The notes below the pieces were generated by a model. It was not told the origin of the DNA. It ran no database searches and saw only the letters and a program-made list of their open reading frames with translations. From Mytilus galloprovincialis (taxonomy: Eukaryota > Mollusca > Bivalvia > Mytilida > Mytilidae): DNA of 64,000 nt. Made by a program: the position numbers and the translations under genes. The first letter of the stretch is position 1; every line of letters begins with the position of its first letter. This document shows, one piece after another, positions 38,363 through 49,105 of this stretch. The DNA is taken from NCBI RefSeq assembly GCF_965363235.1, contig NC_134851.1, positions 36,360,321-36,424,320 of the forward strand, written 5' to 3'.

Positions 38363-39655
38363 TTATACGACTGCAAAATATTTTTTTTTTGTCGTATATT
38401 GGTATCACGTCGTCGTCGTCAGCGTCGTCATCAGCGCCATCCGAAGACAGATGATTTCCGGATAATAACTTAAGTATAACTAAAAGGAAATCAATAAAAT
38501 TTTGACACAATGTTTATAACCACAAAAGGAAGGATTGGATTGGTATTGGGGGTTATGGTCCCAAAGGTTTAGGAATTAGGGGCTCAAAGGGGCCAAAAAC
38601 AAGCATTTTTCTAGTTTCAGGACAATAAGTTGTGTGTAAGTATTTCAGTTGCACTTAAATTGTACCACAATTTTTAATGCCATAAGTAGAAGGTAGGGAT
38701 TTATTTTAAGGGTTATGGGGCAGACAGTCTAGGAATAAAGGGCCAAAAAGGGTCCAAAAACCAGCATTTTTCTAGTTTCAGGACAATAACTAGTGTGTAA
38801 CTGTATGGATCTCTCTGACATTGTACCACAAGGTTCCATGTAACAAAAGGAAGGCTGGGATTGAGTTTTGGGTTAATTTCCTCAAACATGTTGGAATAAG
38901 GGGCCAAAAAACGACAACAAGAAGCATTTTTCTACTTTACAGACAATAACTTGTGTTTAAGTGTATGGATCCCTCTGAAATTATACTACAAGGTTTCTTA
39001 CTACAAAGAAAATGCTTGAATTGAGTTTTGGGGTGAGTGGGCAAAAAAAGGGGCCCAAATAAGCATTTTTATAGTTTCCAGTGAATAACTTGTGTTTAAG
39101 TGTATAAATATCTCTGAAATTATACCACAGGTTTCCATACTGCAAAGGGATGATTATCGGAGTTTATGGCTCAAATCATTTAGAAAATAGTGGCAAAAGT
39201 ATTTTTTCTGTTTAAAGGACAATTTAGATAATTTAAAAGCAGTGTAAGGGAGGTTATCAAATTCCATTTAAGGAATACTGTTATGTATATGTTTGATTAC
39301 CTCCGTTACACTGCTTGAAAATTATTATTAAGAAATGATGATTGTCTTGAGATGAGGGGGGGGGGGGGTACAATTTTTCTCATTTTAGATTTTAGAAATT
39401 AAAAAGAACATTTCTACAAATATTTTTTTTGAGGGGATTTATATTCAACAGCATAGTAAATTGCTCAAAAATCCAAAAAAAATAATGGCATTAGACCACA
39501 TTTATTCTGTGTCAGAAACCTATGTTGTGTCAACTATCTAATCACAATCCAAATTCAGAGATTTATCCAGCTTGAATGTTGGGTCCATATATGCCCCAAC
39601 TGTTCAGAATTCGACCTCTGCGGTCGTATAAAGCTGCGTCCTGCGGAGCATCTGG
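38363..39655. repeat. Family E dispersed repeat, long copy
   Basis: Begins TTTTATACGACTGC and ends GCGGTCGTATAAAGCTGCGT, again an inverted-repeat pair. The TTTTCTAGTTTCAGGACAAT block is repeated about every 180 bp inside. An 11-G run lies at 39357-39368. Confidence 0.75.
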
Positions 39656-39773
39656 TTTCTCCTTTACAGAAATTTATGAGGACAGAACAAATTACAACAA
39701 GTTAACGTCAGTTGGTTTGGTGGATAGTTGTCTCATTGGCAATTATTCTATATCTCCCTATTTTATGTTAGAT

Positions 39774-40706
39774 AATAATAACTATTTACACCACTGGGCC
39801 GATGCCACTGCTGGTGGACGTTTCGTCCCCGAAGGTATCACCAGCCCAGCACTTCGGTGTTGACATGAATATCAGTTATATTGTCATTCTTTTAAACTTC
39901 CTGTAACAAAACTATAAAGGAGTAGGTTCAGTAAGACAGCTTTTTGGCCCCAAAATATAGCAGTTTTACAAAATTGTGAAAAATATAATCTTTAAGCTAT
40001 TAATTGAAAAGTATAATGCTTCTGCTCCATACATATGGGCTGTTTTTGACAAAACAATGCACTTATATCGGGTACTAGCATAATTAAGTCATGCAAAATT
40101 ACTGAAATCTTCCTAATTTTAGCATTTTAGTTAAATTTTAGACGGTTTCGGTCTGAAATGAAAGTGGCCGCATTCGTGTTCATTTATAATATTAAAATGT
40201 AAGTTGTATTTGAAAATGATACATAATATATATAAAGGTTGAGAAGCAACAGGGATGCGGCCACTTTCATTTTTGACAAAAACTATCTGAAAAGTGGCGT
40301 TTTTTGCATATTTGATAGATTTTTCATATTTAAACTTGAATCAGAGCATTTTTAATGACTAAATCAGTTAAAATCTTTCATATAAAATAATCGAATCAAT
40401 TGAAATAGACACTTAAGTGGTTAAAGAGTATCTAAAATCTTTTGTTAGATGAACTTGAAATTTGAGGCCAAAATCGGTCCTTACCGGACCTACTCCTTTT
40501 TCGAAAATCTAAGGATGTTTTTATCCCAGGAATAGATTACCTTAGCCGTGTTTGACACAATTTTTTGAAATTTTGGGTCCTCAATGCTCTCAACTTTGTA
40601 CTTGATTGTCTTTATAACTATTTTGATCTGAGCCTCACTGATGAGTCTTATGTAGACGAAATGCGCGTCTGGCGTATTAAATTATAATCCCGGTACCTTT
40701 GATAAA
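39774..40706. repeat. Family A repeat split by another element
   Basis: The left part (39774-39915: CACCACTGGGCCGATGCCAC ... CACTTCGGTGTTGACATGAA) and the right part (40501-40706: GAAAATCTAAGGATG ... GAGTCTTATGTAGACGAAAT) together make one family A unit. The gap is filled by the element listed next. Confidence 0.85.
39916..40500. mobile_element. Non-autonomous DNA element nested in family A
   Basis: Terminal inverted repeats: AAAGGAGTAGGTTCAGTAAG at the left, TTACCGGACCTACTCCTTTT at the right. About 585 bp. An inner inverted pair (GAAAGTGGCCGCATTC and GATGCGGCCACTTTC) makes a second stem. No coding capacity and no clean target duplication. Confidence 0.75.
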
Positions 40707-41232
40707 TATAACTACACGAACATTTTTATTGATATTTTATTAAACTTTATTCAAAAGAATAATTTTCCCATAGTATATTTTTTTTATGAATTTAAGAAAT
40801 TTATGAGGACAAAAATAAAACACAATTCATGATATCTCTTCATTTACATTTCAAAACTCATAACAATAAAATAACGTCAAATTCAGATGATACTAGTTAA
40901 TCTCGTTTAGTCACTGGTTAATATAATATGTGCGGTGATCAATCAAAGCAGTATTTTGAAATACTTTATTAGCCCATCAGCATTTAAATTCAAACAAAAA
41001 TTGACAACTCCATATGAAAAATGATAAGCAGAGAAAAGACGAAACACCACACAGAAAACAAAAGCCTAGGCAATATTTACATTTTTAGATAAACTAATCA
41101 TAGATAACGATTAACACACCAAAAAACCAGAGATGAACTCCGTCATGATGCTCTTGAAATAAATCCGGTGCGTTGTCATCATTGTCATATCACAATAAAA
41201 TAAAAGAAACGACGATTGTGATAACGACACTT

Positions 41233-41635
41233 AAGGATGTACTTAGGTGAAATATAATAAATCAAGAAACTAAAATTGACACTGTAAGCCGCAAAAATAT
41301 TAGTTATGAATCAAAATAAGCGAAAAATATTGAAAGGTTATTGATAGGTCATGCAGCTCCTTTTCGAGATATTTGATCTTTAAAATATGGTGGGAAAAGG
41401 CTGACACGGACTTTAACGTTATATTTACATTATAATCATTTGGGTCTTAAATCAAAAGAAAGAATCAAGAATCTGCTTAAATTTTGGCAAATGACTTTTT
41501 AAGAGCTATTAAATCTTGTATGAAAAAATAAATGGATGTTATGAGGCAAAATATTTTACCTTGTTTTGTATGGAAAAACACCAAGGAGTTCGAACATTTG
41601 ACACAAATGCCAAAACCTCACCTAAGTACATCCTC
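41233..41635. repeat. MITE-like element with AAGGATGTACTTAGGTG ends
   Basis: AAGGATGTACTTAGGTGAAA at the left and CACCTAAGTACATCCT at the right are inverted repeats. About 400 bp, no protein. It lies 0.6 kb past the 3' end of the receptor gene. Confidence 0.75.
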
Positions 41636-42065
41636 ATTTGTGAAGTTGGTTGATATTCGGAAAAAGTCTACCAAATTGTGCTGGCGTCAATAAAACTGAT
41701 CAATGATGTCTTACCGCTATCTCTAGGAACTCCTGGTTTAATGGCATCCTTTTGAGTGGCAACCCTTCATCACATTAATCCTGATAGAAATGTTGTATTA
41801 AATGGAAGATATATACTCCATTTAGATCGAGAAACTGCTGGAAATTTCAGATAGATGATGGCATTAACTTTTTGTCATTCTTCCTTAGAAGCTTCTGTAT
41901 GAAGTCTGTCGCATGTGAAAATAAATAGGTCGAGAAGAACAGTAGCATGATTGGTTCCTATATGAATTGAATTTATCTGTTAAAAAACACGTTCACAAAA
42001 CGTAACAGAGAGTCTATAAAGATCAATTTTTGATTTGATTCAGAGTATTATTTAAGAAAATATGT

Positions 42066-42071
42066 TTTATT
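42066..42071 (-). terminator. Candidate poly(A) signal of the cGLR gene
   Basis: TTTATT on the plus strand, AATAAA on the gene's strand, about 160 nt after the stop codon. Confidence 0.45.
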
Positions 42072-42229
42072 CCTTCCTAAAACAAGGCACGTATATCTAT
42101 CTTGATAATTCTCTATTAAGATTCAAAGCAAGAACACTTCTTCCAATTTGTTTAAAATGGTATTCACTCGTGTAAAGAGCAGGAAAGTCTGTTTTTACAT
42201 TATTGTAAAATAAACGAGACGTAAACATG

Positions 42230-45200
42230 TTAATTGTCATGTACACGAGCATAGCTTTTGAATTCGTTCATTAATTTTTCAGCTGCATGACACAAGATGA
42301 TAGATCCAGACTGATCAGGTATTCCAGTTTCTTGAAACACATGTCTATTAAAATATGCGTCGCCCATTAATTGGTCAAAAATTGGCGAACAAAAAGCTGC
42401 TCCAATATTCAAAGGGGTGGTTATATCAGCTGTTGATTTTAGTTTTTGAAAATAATATCTACTTGATCTAAAGTCATGTAGATGATAGAAACATAAGAAA
42501 CTTAGGAAATATGCAAATGATAAAGGATAATAAAAAATATCATGGGCTATTAAATCATGCACAGCATCTTCTTGCAATTCTTTTGGAAGTAATGACGACT
42601 TCCCGGCAAATTTAAGAGCTTCAATTGTCATAGCTTTCAATACTGTATAAAGTTTTTCATTTTTCATCTGGTACAGCTCCTGATTTTGAATGAACGTATA
42701 CTCGGATCTGGTCGAATAAATTTTCTCTTCAGTGCATTTTTGCAATGCATAATTCATCACACTTAATGAGGCAAAGTAGTTTTTATGGACATAGAAGAAA
42801 GAAGCCAACAACAGCCAGCCTGCTACAGCATCTGAATTTAAGCCTATCAATAAATGACTGAGACCATACTTGTACTTGAAGTAATGATGCTTGTTTTCTG
42901 AACTATATACAGTTTTTGAAGAATCTGGAACAAACCAACATGCCTTTGATAAGTTTAAAGCAAATAAACTACCAGATAAACTACTTCTTGAATGATGCAG
43001 AAGATTATACAGAAGATGTATTTTCTTAATATTTGGATAGTCACAAAAAGTATGGTTTACTGTTTTGACAATTCTACTTGTTAAAGATTCAGTTAAGTTA
43101 GAGTACTGTCTTTGATAATCCCGCAGGGTATCCGAATACGCAAAACAACAAATTCCGTTCTCGTATAATTTATGCAGAATAGTTGTAAACTTTTCTTTGT
43201 TAATAACAGAACAGAAAAGGTTCTTAGTAGGAATGAAATAATGGGACAGGATTGAATACCTCACACAGTAAAGCAGTCTTTGTACACATGCATTGAAACA
43301 AGGTATGATATTATCTGGTCGCCATAGATTTGGGTCTGTTTCTTCAGAAATCCAAAACATCAATGTTTTCAAGAAATATGAACACAGTAAGTCTTTCAAA
43401 TCTTCATGTTTTTCTATTATTTCCTTTAGAAAGACTTTTAACATTGCATAACATAATAATTGTACATGACTGAAGGAATAAACAAGGAATTTTTCTGCTA
43501 TAGAAAATGAAATTCGCCATTCTAAATTTTCATTTACGGATCCTTTTATTCCAATAGGAACGAATAACACTCCATGAGATATTATTTTGGAAATGATGTC
43601 AGATGGTGGCCATGCCGTGCGTGCTCTGATAACCCATGGCTCTGCTTGAAATATCCATCGGTCACATTTGAGGCAAAACGCCAAATCTAAGCGCCCTTGC
43701 ATATCTGACAAACATGGACCATGAATTTTCCAGGAACCGAGAGGAAGCAAAGACAAATAGAACAGTTTATACTGTTCACTTGAGAGCATATATCCAAGAT
43801 GATTTTTTTCCCACATATTTTTGAAAATTTGATGATGATCTAGAAGACGCAATTGTGTAAAACATGGTTGGCTGTCCTCAGTATTCATGATTAAGGGAAT
43901 TGTCAGACCGTCACGAACAACTTCTGTGTCTGACTGATATACCTTAAACGTAGGAGTTATACTCATTAAATCTAAATCACTTCCTTTTAAATCAAGTCCT
44001 TCTGCTTTACTTCCGCTCTGTATTACTTTCATTTTATCACTGTGTCCCATTTCTATAATGTTCAGATATAACCTCCGAACTCTAATGACCTCCTCAGATC
44101 CAATTTTGTGACATAGGTAATTGTAAAAATTTAACGATTCACAATTCTGTGTTGATAATCTTACCACGCCAGTCTACAAAATAAGTAATAACTAATTGTT
44201 AAAATTCAATCTTGGATTTACCACGTCTTCTGATTAGCTGTAAGTATTTTGTCTATCATCTAACAGACATAATTTTGACATATGACCGTACGTAATCAAC
44301 GTTTTTTTTCAAGGTTCCCTCCGTAAAAAAAAATAAGAATTATTTTTGTCGAGCCTGCAACTTTTGTTGCAGAAAGCTCGACATAGGGATAGTGATCCGG
44401 CGGCGGCGGCGGCGGCTACGGCGGCGGCGTTAGCTAACTTCTTAAAAGCTTTATATTTTAGAAGGTGGAAGACCTGGATGCTTCATACTTTGTATATAGA
44501 TGCCTCATGTTACGAAGTTTTCGTCAGTCACATGTCCAATGTCCTTGACCTCATTTTCATGGTTCAGTGACCACTTGAAAAAAAAGTTCAAATTTTTTGT
44601 AATGTTGAATTCTCTCTTATTATAAGTAATAGGATAACTATATATGATATGTGCGTACCTTGCAAGGTCCTCATGTCTGTCAGACAGTTTTCACTTGACC
44701 TCGACCTCATTTCATGGATCAGTGAACAAGGTTAAGTTTTGGTGGTCAAGTCCATATCTCAGATACTATAAGCAATAGGGCTAGTATATTCGGTGTATGG
44801 AAGGACTGTAAGGTGTACATGTCCAACTGGCAGGTGTCATCTGACCTTGACCTCATTTTCATGGTTCAGTGGTTATAGTTAAATTTTTGTGTTTTGGTCT
44901 GTTGTTCTCATACTATATGCAATAGGTCTACTATATTTGTTGTATTGAATGATTGTAAGGTGTACATGTCTAGCGGGCAGATGTCATGTGACCTTGACCT
45001 CATTTTCATGGTTCAGTGGTCAAAGTTAAGTTTTTGAGTTTTGGGCTTTTTATCTAATACTATATGCCATAGGTCAACTATATTTGGTGTATGGAAATAT
45101 TTAATGATCTTTATGTCAGTTGCGCAGGTTTTATTTGACCGTGACCGCATTTTCACGGTTCATTGCACAGTGTTAAGTTTTTATGTTTTGGTCTATTTTT

Positions 45201-46645
45201 CTTAAACTATAAGTAATATGTCAACTATATATGTTGTATAGAAGCATTGTTAGCTGTACATGTCTGGGTGGCATGGTTCATCTGACCTTGACCTCATTTT
45301 CAAGGTTCATTGGTCTTTGTTTAGTTATCTTGGTTAATGTTAAGTTTATGGTACAGTTGTTATAAAGCTTAGCTTTTTACTTAGGACTATCAACATAATA
45401 TCAATGATTAGTATAGAAGGCGAGACATTTCAGCGTGTGCACTCTTGTTATAAGAAATGGTTGTACTATTTTTTTTCTGTTTAATCGAAATAACCTTGAT
45501 AGGTAGACACACTTTTTAATTAACCGCAAAGTAGGTGATTTAGAATGCATGACATTTTTTTTATGTAATTTCTTGTGAAAAATATTAAAATCTTTCATTA
45601 GATACAATAACAATAGCTGCTTAATCTATAAATGTTTAAACGTAAAATACGGAGCAGTTCCCTACTTAGGAGGGTTGGGATCCCATGTTTAACCCCGCCA
45701 CTTTATTTATGTATGTACCTTTCCCAAGTCAGGAGCCTGTAAATTCAGTGGTTGTCGTTTGTTTATGTGTTACATATTTGTTTTTCGTTCATTTTTTTAC
45801 ATAAATAAGGCCGTTAGTTTTCTCGTTTGAATTGTTTTACATTGTCTTATCGGGCCCCTTTATAGCTGACTATGCGGTATGGGTTTTGCTCATTATTGAA
45901 GGCCATACGGTGATCTATAGTTGTTAATGTCAGTGTCATTTTGGTCTTTTGTGAATAGTTGTCTCATTGGCAATCATACCACATCTTCTTTTTTATATTG
46001 GTTTATTAGGTTAGTGATTAACCAACAAAAATATTTTACACATGAGATTTGTCTAGTATGTACACTTAACAACTACACTATTTTGTTTTTTTTATTTAAC
46101 AACAATATTGTACATGCTGTTAACATATTTCTTCACTGGAACAGCTATTTCATTGAAGATCACTGTGCAAAAAATACAATTTATTTGTGTTATCAATATA
46201 AATTAACGGTACCAATTCAATTGCACCATATGCGCATTTCGGCAATTAATGACTTATTATCAATACTCGACGGAGGCGGAATTATTTGAAAATTCAAAAC
46301 CTAATACAAACAATAAAGAGCTGAACAAACAAAAGAACCGAAAGTATGGCCGCAATCAGATCCCAAAAAAATGAGACCTTTGTATTTTGATAATGTATTT
46401 CTTCATTTCAAATAAATTCTAAAAAGTGAAATAAAAAAAACCAAAACAACACGTAATTTAATGCCAGTACTAAACATCCGAAATACAAGCTACTTAGCTG
46501 ATGATACCCTCAGGGACGAACAATTCTTGTTAATGACGTCACAAATGCGTATAAAATTAACGAACTTTTCAGGGGAAGCACATACGATAAAGTGGTCTAT
46601 TAAGTTATCAATTTAACTTCTTACCTTTGAGTCTTTCTTTTCCAT
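42230..46645 (-). CDS. cGAS-like receptor / Mab-21-type nucleotidyltransferase, two exons
   Basis: Exon 1 is 46645-46625 (ATG, seven codons, MEKKDSK, donor AAG|GTAAGA). Exon 2 is 44173-42230 (acceptor TTTTGTAG|ACT). Both are phase 0, giving 654 residues. The long frame alone would need a GTG start; the upstream exon solves this. The nucleotidyltransferase core shows GSK at about 61-63 and SDLDLM with metal-binding Asp73 and Asp75. A third acid, Asp170, sits in RLDLAFCLKC, so all three catalytic acids appear present. WRISFSIAEKFLVYSF and LCSYFLKTLMFWISEE are hallmarks of the Mab-21 C-terminal half. About 300 further residues look helical. Known family role: sensing a ligand, often double-stranded RNA or DNA, and making a cyclic dinucleotide for STING. 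The ligand here is unknown. The family is greatly expanded in bivalves. No membrane segment is obvious. Confidence 0.92.
44345..45440. repeat. Dispersed element with ~147-bp internal tandem repeats
   Basis: It starts with a GTCGAGCCTGCAAC / GAAAGCTCGAC hairpin and a CGG-repeat stretch (44398-44428). Six internal units follow, each holding a version of TGACCTTGACCTCA (44540, 44696, 44842, 44989, 45136, 45283). It ends near GAAGGCGAGACATTTCAGCG. It occupies the single intron of the receptor gene. Non-coding. Confidence 0.85.
45655..45992 (+). repeat. Family B dispersed repeat, long copy
   Basis: GGATCCCATGTTTAACCCCG, then AAGTCAGGAGCCTGTAAATT, GGGCCCCTTTATAGCTGACT and GTTGTCTCATTGGCAATCAT, ending ATCTTCTTTTTTAT. 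It lies in the receptor intron, antisense to the gene. Confidence 0.85.
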
Positions 46646-46703
46646 TTTCTAACTTGATACTGTTTTCTCTATACCTTGTTTTCAAACTCCATAATGCCGT
46701 TGA

Positions 46704-46710
46704 ATTTATA
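46704..46710 (-). promoter_or_regulatory. TATA box of the cGLR gene
   Basis: TATAAAT on the minus strand, about 60 bp upstream of the exon 1 ATG. The distance leaves room for a 5' UTR of about 30 nt. It also supports the two-exon model. Confidence 0.55.
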
Positions 46711-46759
46711 ACAGCTTTTCTCTGGCTATATCATGTGAATTGTACATATAGTTTTAATT

Positions 46760-49050
46760 TTTTTTAAAGTAAATTCCTGAATTCTATGTTTGTGACTTTC
46801 GATAGTCTTGTACTCCCTTTCGGAAGGAAAATGATAAATGCAAGTGATTGAAAGAAAAAATAACTGAATAGTGGAAGGTAATAACATTAAAACAACTGAA
46901 ACATTGCAACCAAAAGATGGAAGATTTTAATTTATTGGGCATTGCTAGAAAAACAAATAGGAACAGGGAAAATATTTACACTTCACAAGGAAGTAACCAC
47001 TTCTGATAACTATCTCCATTTCATTGAAACGAAGTATCTTCTTGATAATAATATATTAAATTTGTGACTAATATTTCTTTGAAATCTTCACTATCTGAAT
47101 TTAAACAGTATTGCGAAGTTTGTTTATACTTTATGAGCTCTTCGATTATTTTTTTTTTAAAGATTCAGATTCATCATATTTATCCCCCCTTATCACAACG
47201 TAACTACGCTACAAATAACTCAAGTTCAAAAAATTATTGAATTTCTCAAATCAAATCAGATTTGAGTCATAAAAAGTAAAATCACAAAAATACTGAACTT
47301 AGAGGAAAATCAATTCGGAAAGTCCATAATCACATGGCAAAATCAAATAACAAAACGCATCAAAAACGAATGGACAAGAACTGTCATATTCCTGACTTGG
47401 TACAGGCATTTTCAAATGTAAAAAAAATATTGATTCTTGATTTTCCAAACTGACTGAGCAGGATGGTATAGACATTTAAAATACGATCACTTTTGTACGA
47501 CTTTGTACACATGTCAATTTAATTATTTGTATGAATCTGGTGATTGTTGAGTTTGGTGAAGAAGTGATCAACTGTCAAATCAAGGTTAAAAAATACATGT
47601 ATTGCATGAACATAAACCATCAAAAAGTATTGATTGGAAAATATTTGTGAATCAGATATACACTTGACAAGTATAAATAACAATAATAATACACATCTGG
47701 TTTCTGATAAGGAAAAATAAATCAAGATAGTTAAGATAAACAGCTAACGATTTGGAAAGTCAAATATGTAATGCATTTATTTATATATATAAAAAGAAGT
47801 CATAAACAAATAAAATTATGAAATGATCTTTTTAGATATAATCTACTTTGTCGTATGGGTTTGTTCATTGGTACAAGGCCTGATGGTGACCTAAAGTCAA
47901 TTACTTATATATTATTTTGTCACTGGTTAAGACATACCTAATTGGCGTCATACCACATATTCTTTTTATATTTTATGAATATTTTCATAAATATCAGTAA
48001 AAAGTACAACAAAACAGAAAAAAATTAAACACAGATATTACCTTGTCGAAGCACATAATCTTTCAAATCGATTTATGAAACCTGAATATTGGTAAACTAC
48101 TGTTGACTAAAAATAGGATCCATAATAGATATATGTACCAAGTTTTAGTTCCTTCAAGGCAAAACGACATGCATTGTTTGCCAACCAAAAGTAGCTTCTA
48201 TCTAAGAGATTGTACCTTTGATCAATTCATGTAGTAATCATATTCATGAACTAGTAATCTACAATTATTTATAGTGGCCGTAATTTCACCATGTGCTGAT
48301 ATATACATCGTTGACCAATAATTAGTGATCATACTGACGAAATTGATATTTGCTTCAAATCGCGTTTGACAGTAAAGCCTGACAATCATATAAAACAAAA
48401 TATTTGTTAAACGCATAATATTTGTAGTTGAAGTTATTTATTTTAGAAGGATATACTGCTATCTGTAATCCAATAAGTGTGAAATGAAATTATAACTTTC
48501 TGAATTGTGCCTGCTCCCTTATAATCTAACGGCTACCATTTATGAAATGATAAAGTTATTCAGAAAAAAAAACTTATGCTGTCATTAAGTTGCAATTGCA
48601 AAATGTAAGCTTTTGAGAAAGCATAGATACGTTTTATTTTGGTTTCTAATAATTCATATGTTTTTAGTCTTTAAACAATGTTTAATGATTTGAAGAAAAG
48701 CTTTCTAAAAAAAGTTTAGTGGATTGTAAAATAATATATATTAAACGTTCACGTTACTATCAAAGATTTTGATCGGCGTTATTCGTATTATTTTACTTTC
48801 CACTCGACTTTTTTTCAAAGCGTACAAAAATATAGAACGTGTAAAAATCGGATTTCTCATAATATTAAAATTACTTTCATAAAATGTTCTTTGTTTGAAA
48901 ATATAATGTTAAAACTATTGTAATAGGCGTTTAAGATGTAATTTTCTTCATGTTTTAATGTTTATGGATAAAATAAAATCAAAATTAACGTTTCATATCT
49001 ATCAATACGTGGGCTATCAAAAAGATAAAGCTGTTACACAGACATTTGAA
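46760..49050. other. Spacer between the receptor and the secreted-protein gene
   Basis: The two genes point away from each other. At 47280-47410 there is a family F piece (TCCTGACTTGGTACAGGCAT at its end), and at 47840-47975 a worn family B copy. No further exon was recognised. Confidence 0.5.
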
Positions 49051-49055
49051 AACAA

Positions 49056-49064
49056 TATTTATAG
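49056..49064 (+). promoter_or_regulatory. TATA-like box of the secreted Cys-rich gene
   Basis: TATTTATAG about 45 bp upstream of the ATG at 49106, giving a very short 5' UTR if it is used. Confidence 0.4.
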
Positions 49065-49105
49065 ATATTTCATGCAAACACTAGACATTTCACTTAACTG
49101 AAGCA

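Noticed and set aside
42230-44167. GTG as start codon of the receptor gene
   Set aside because: Nuclear genes seldom use GTG. A good acceptor lies six bases upstream and an ATG exon with matching phase exists at 46645-46625.
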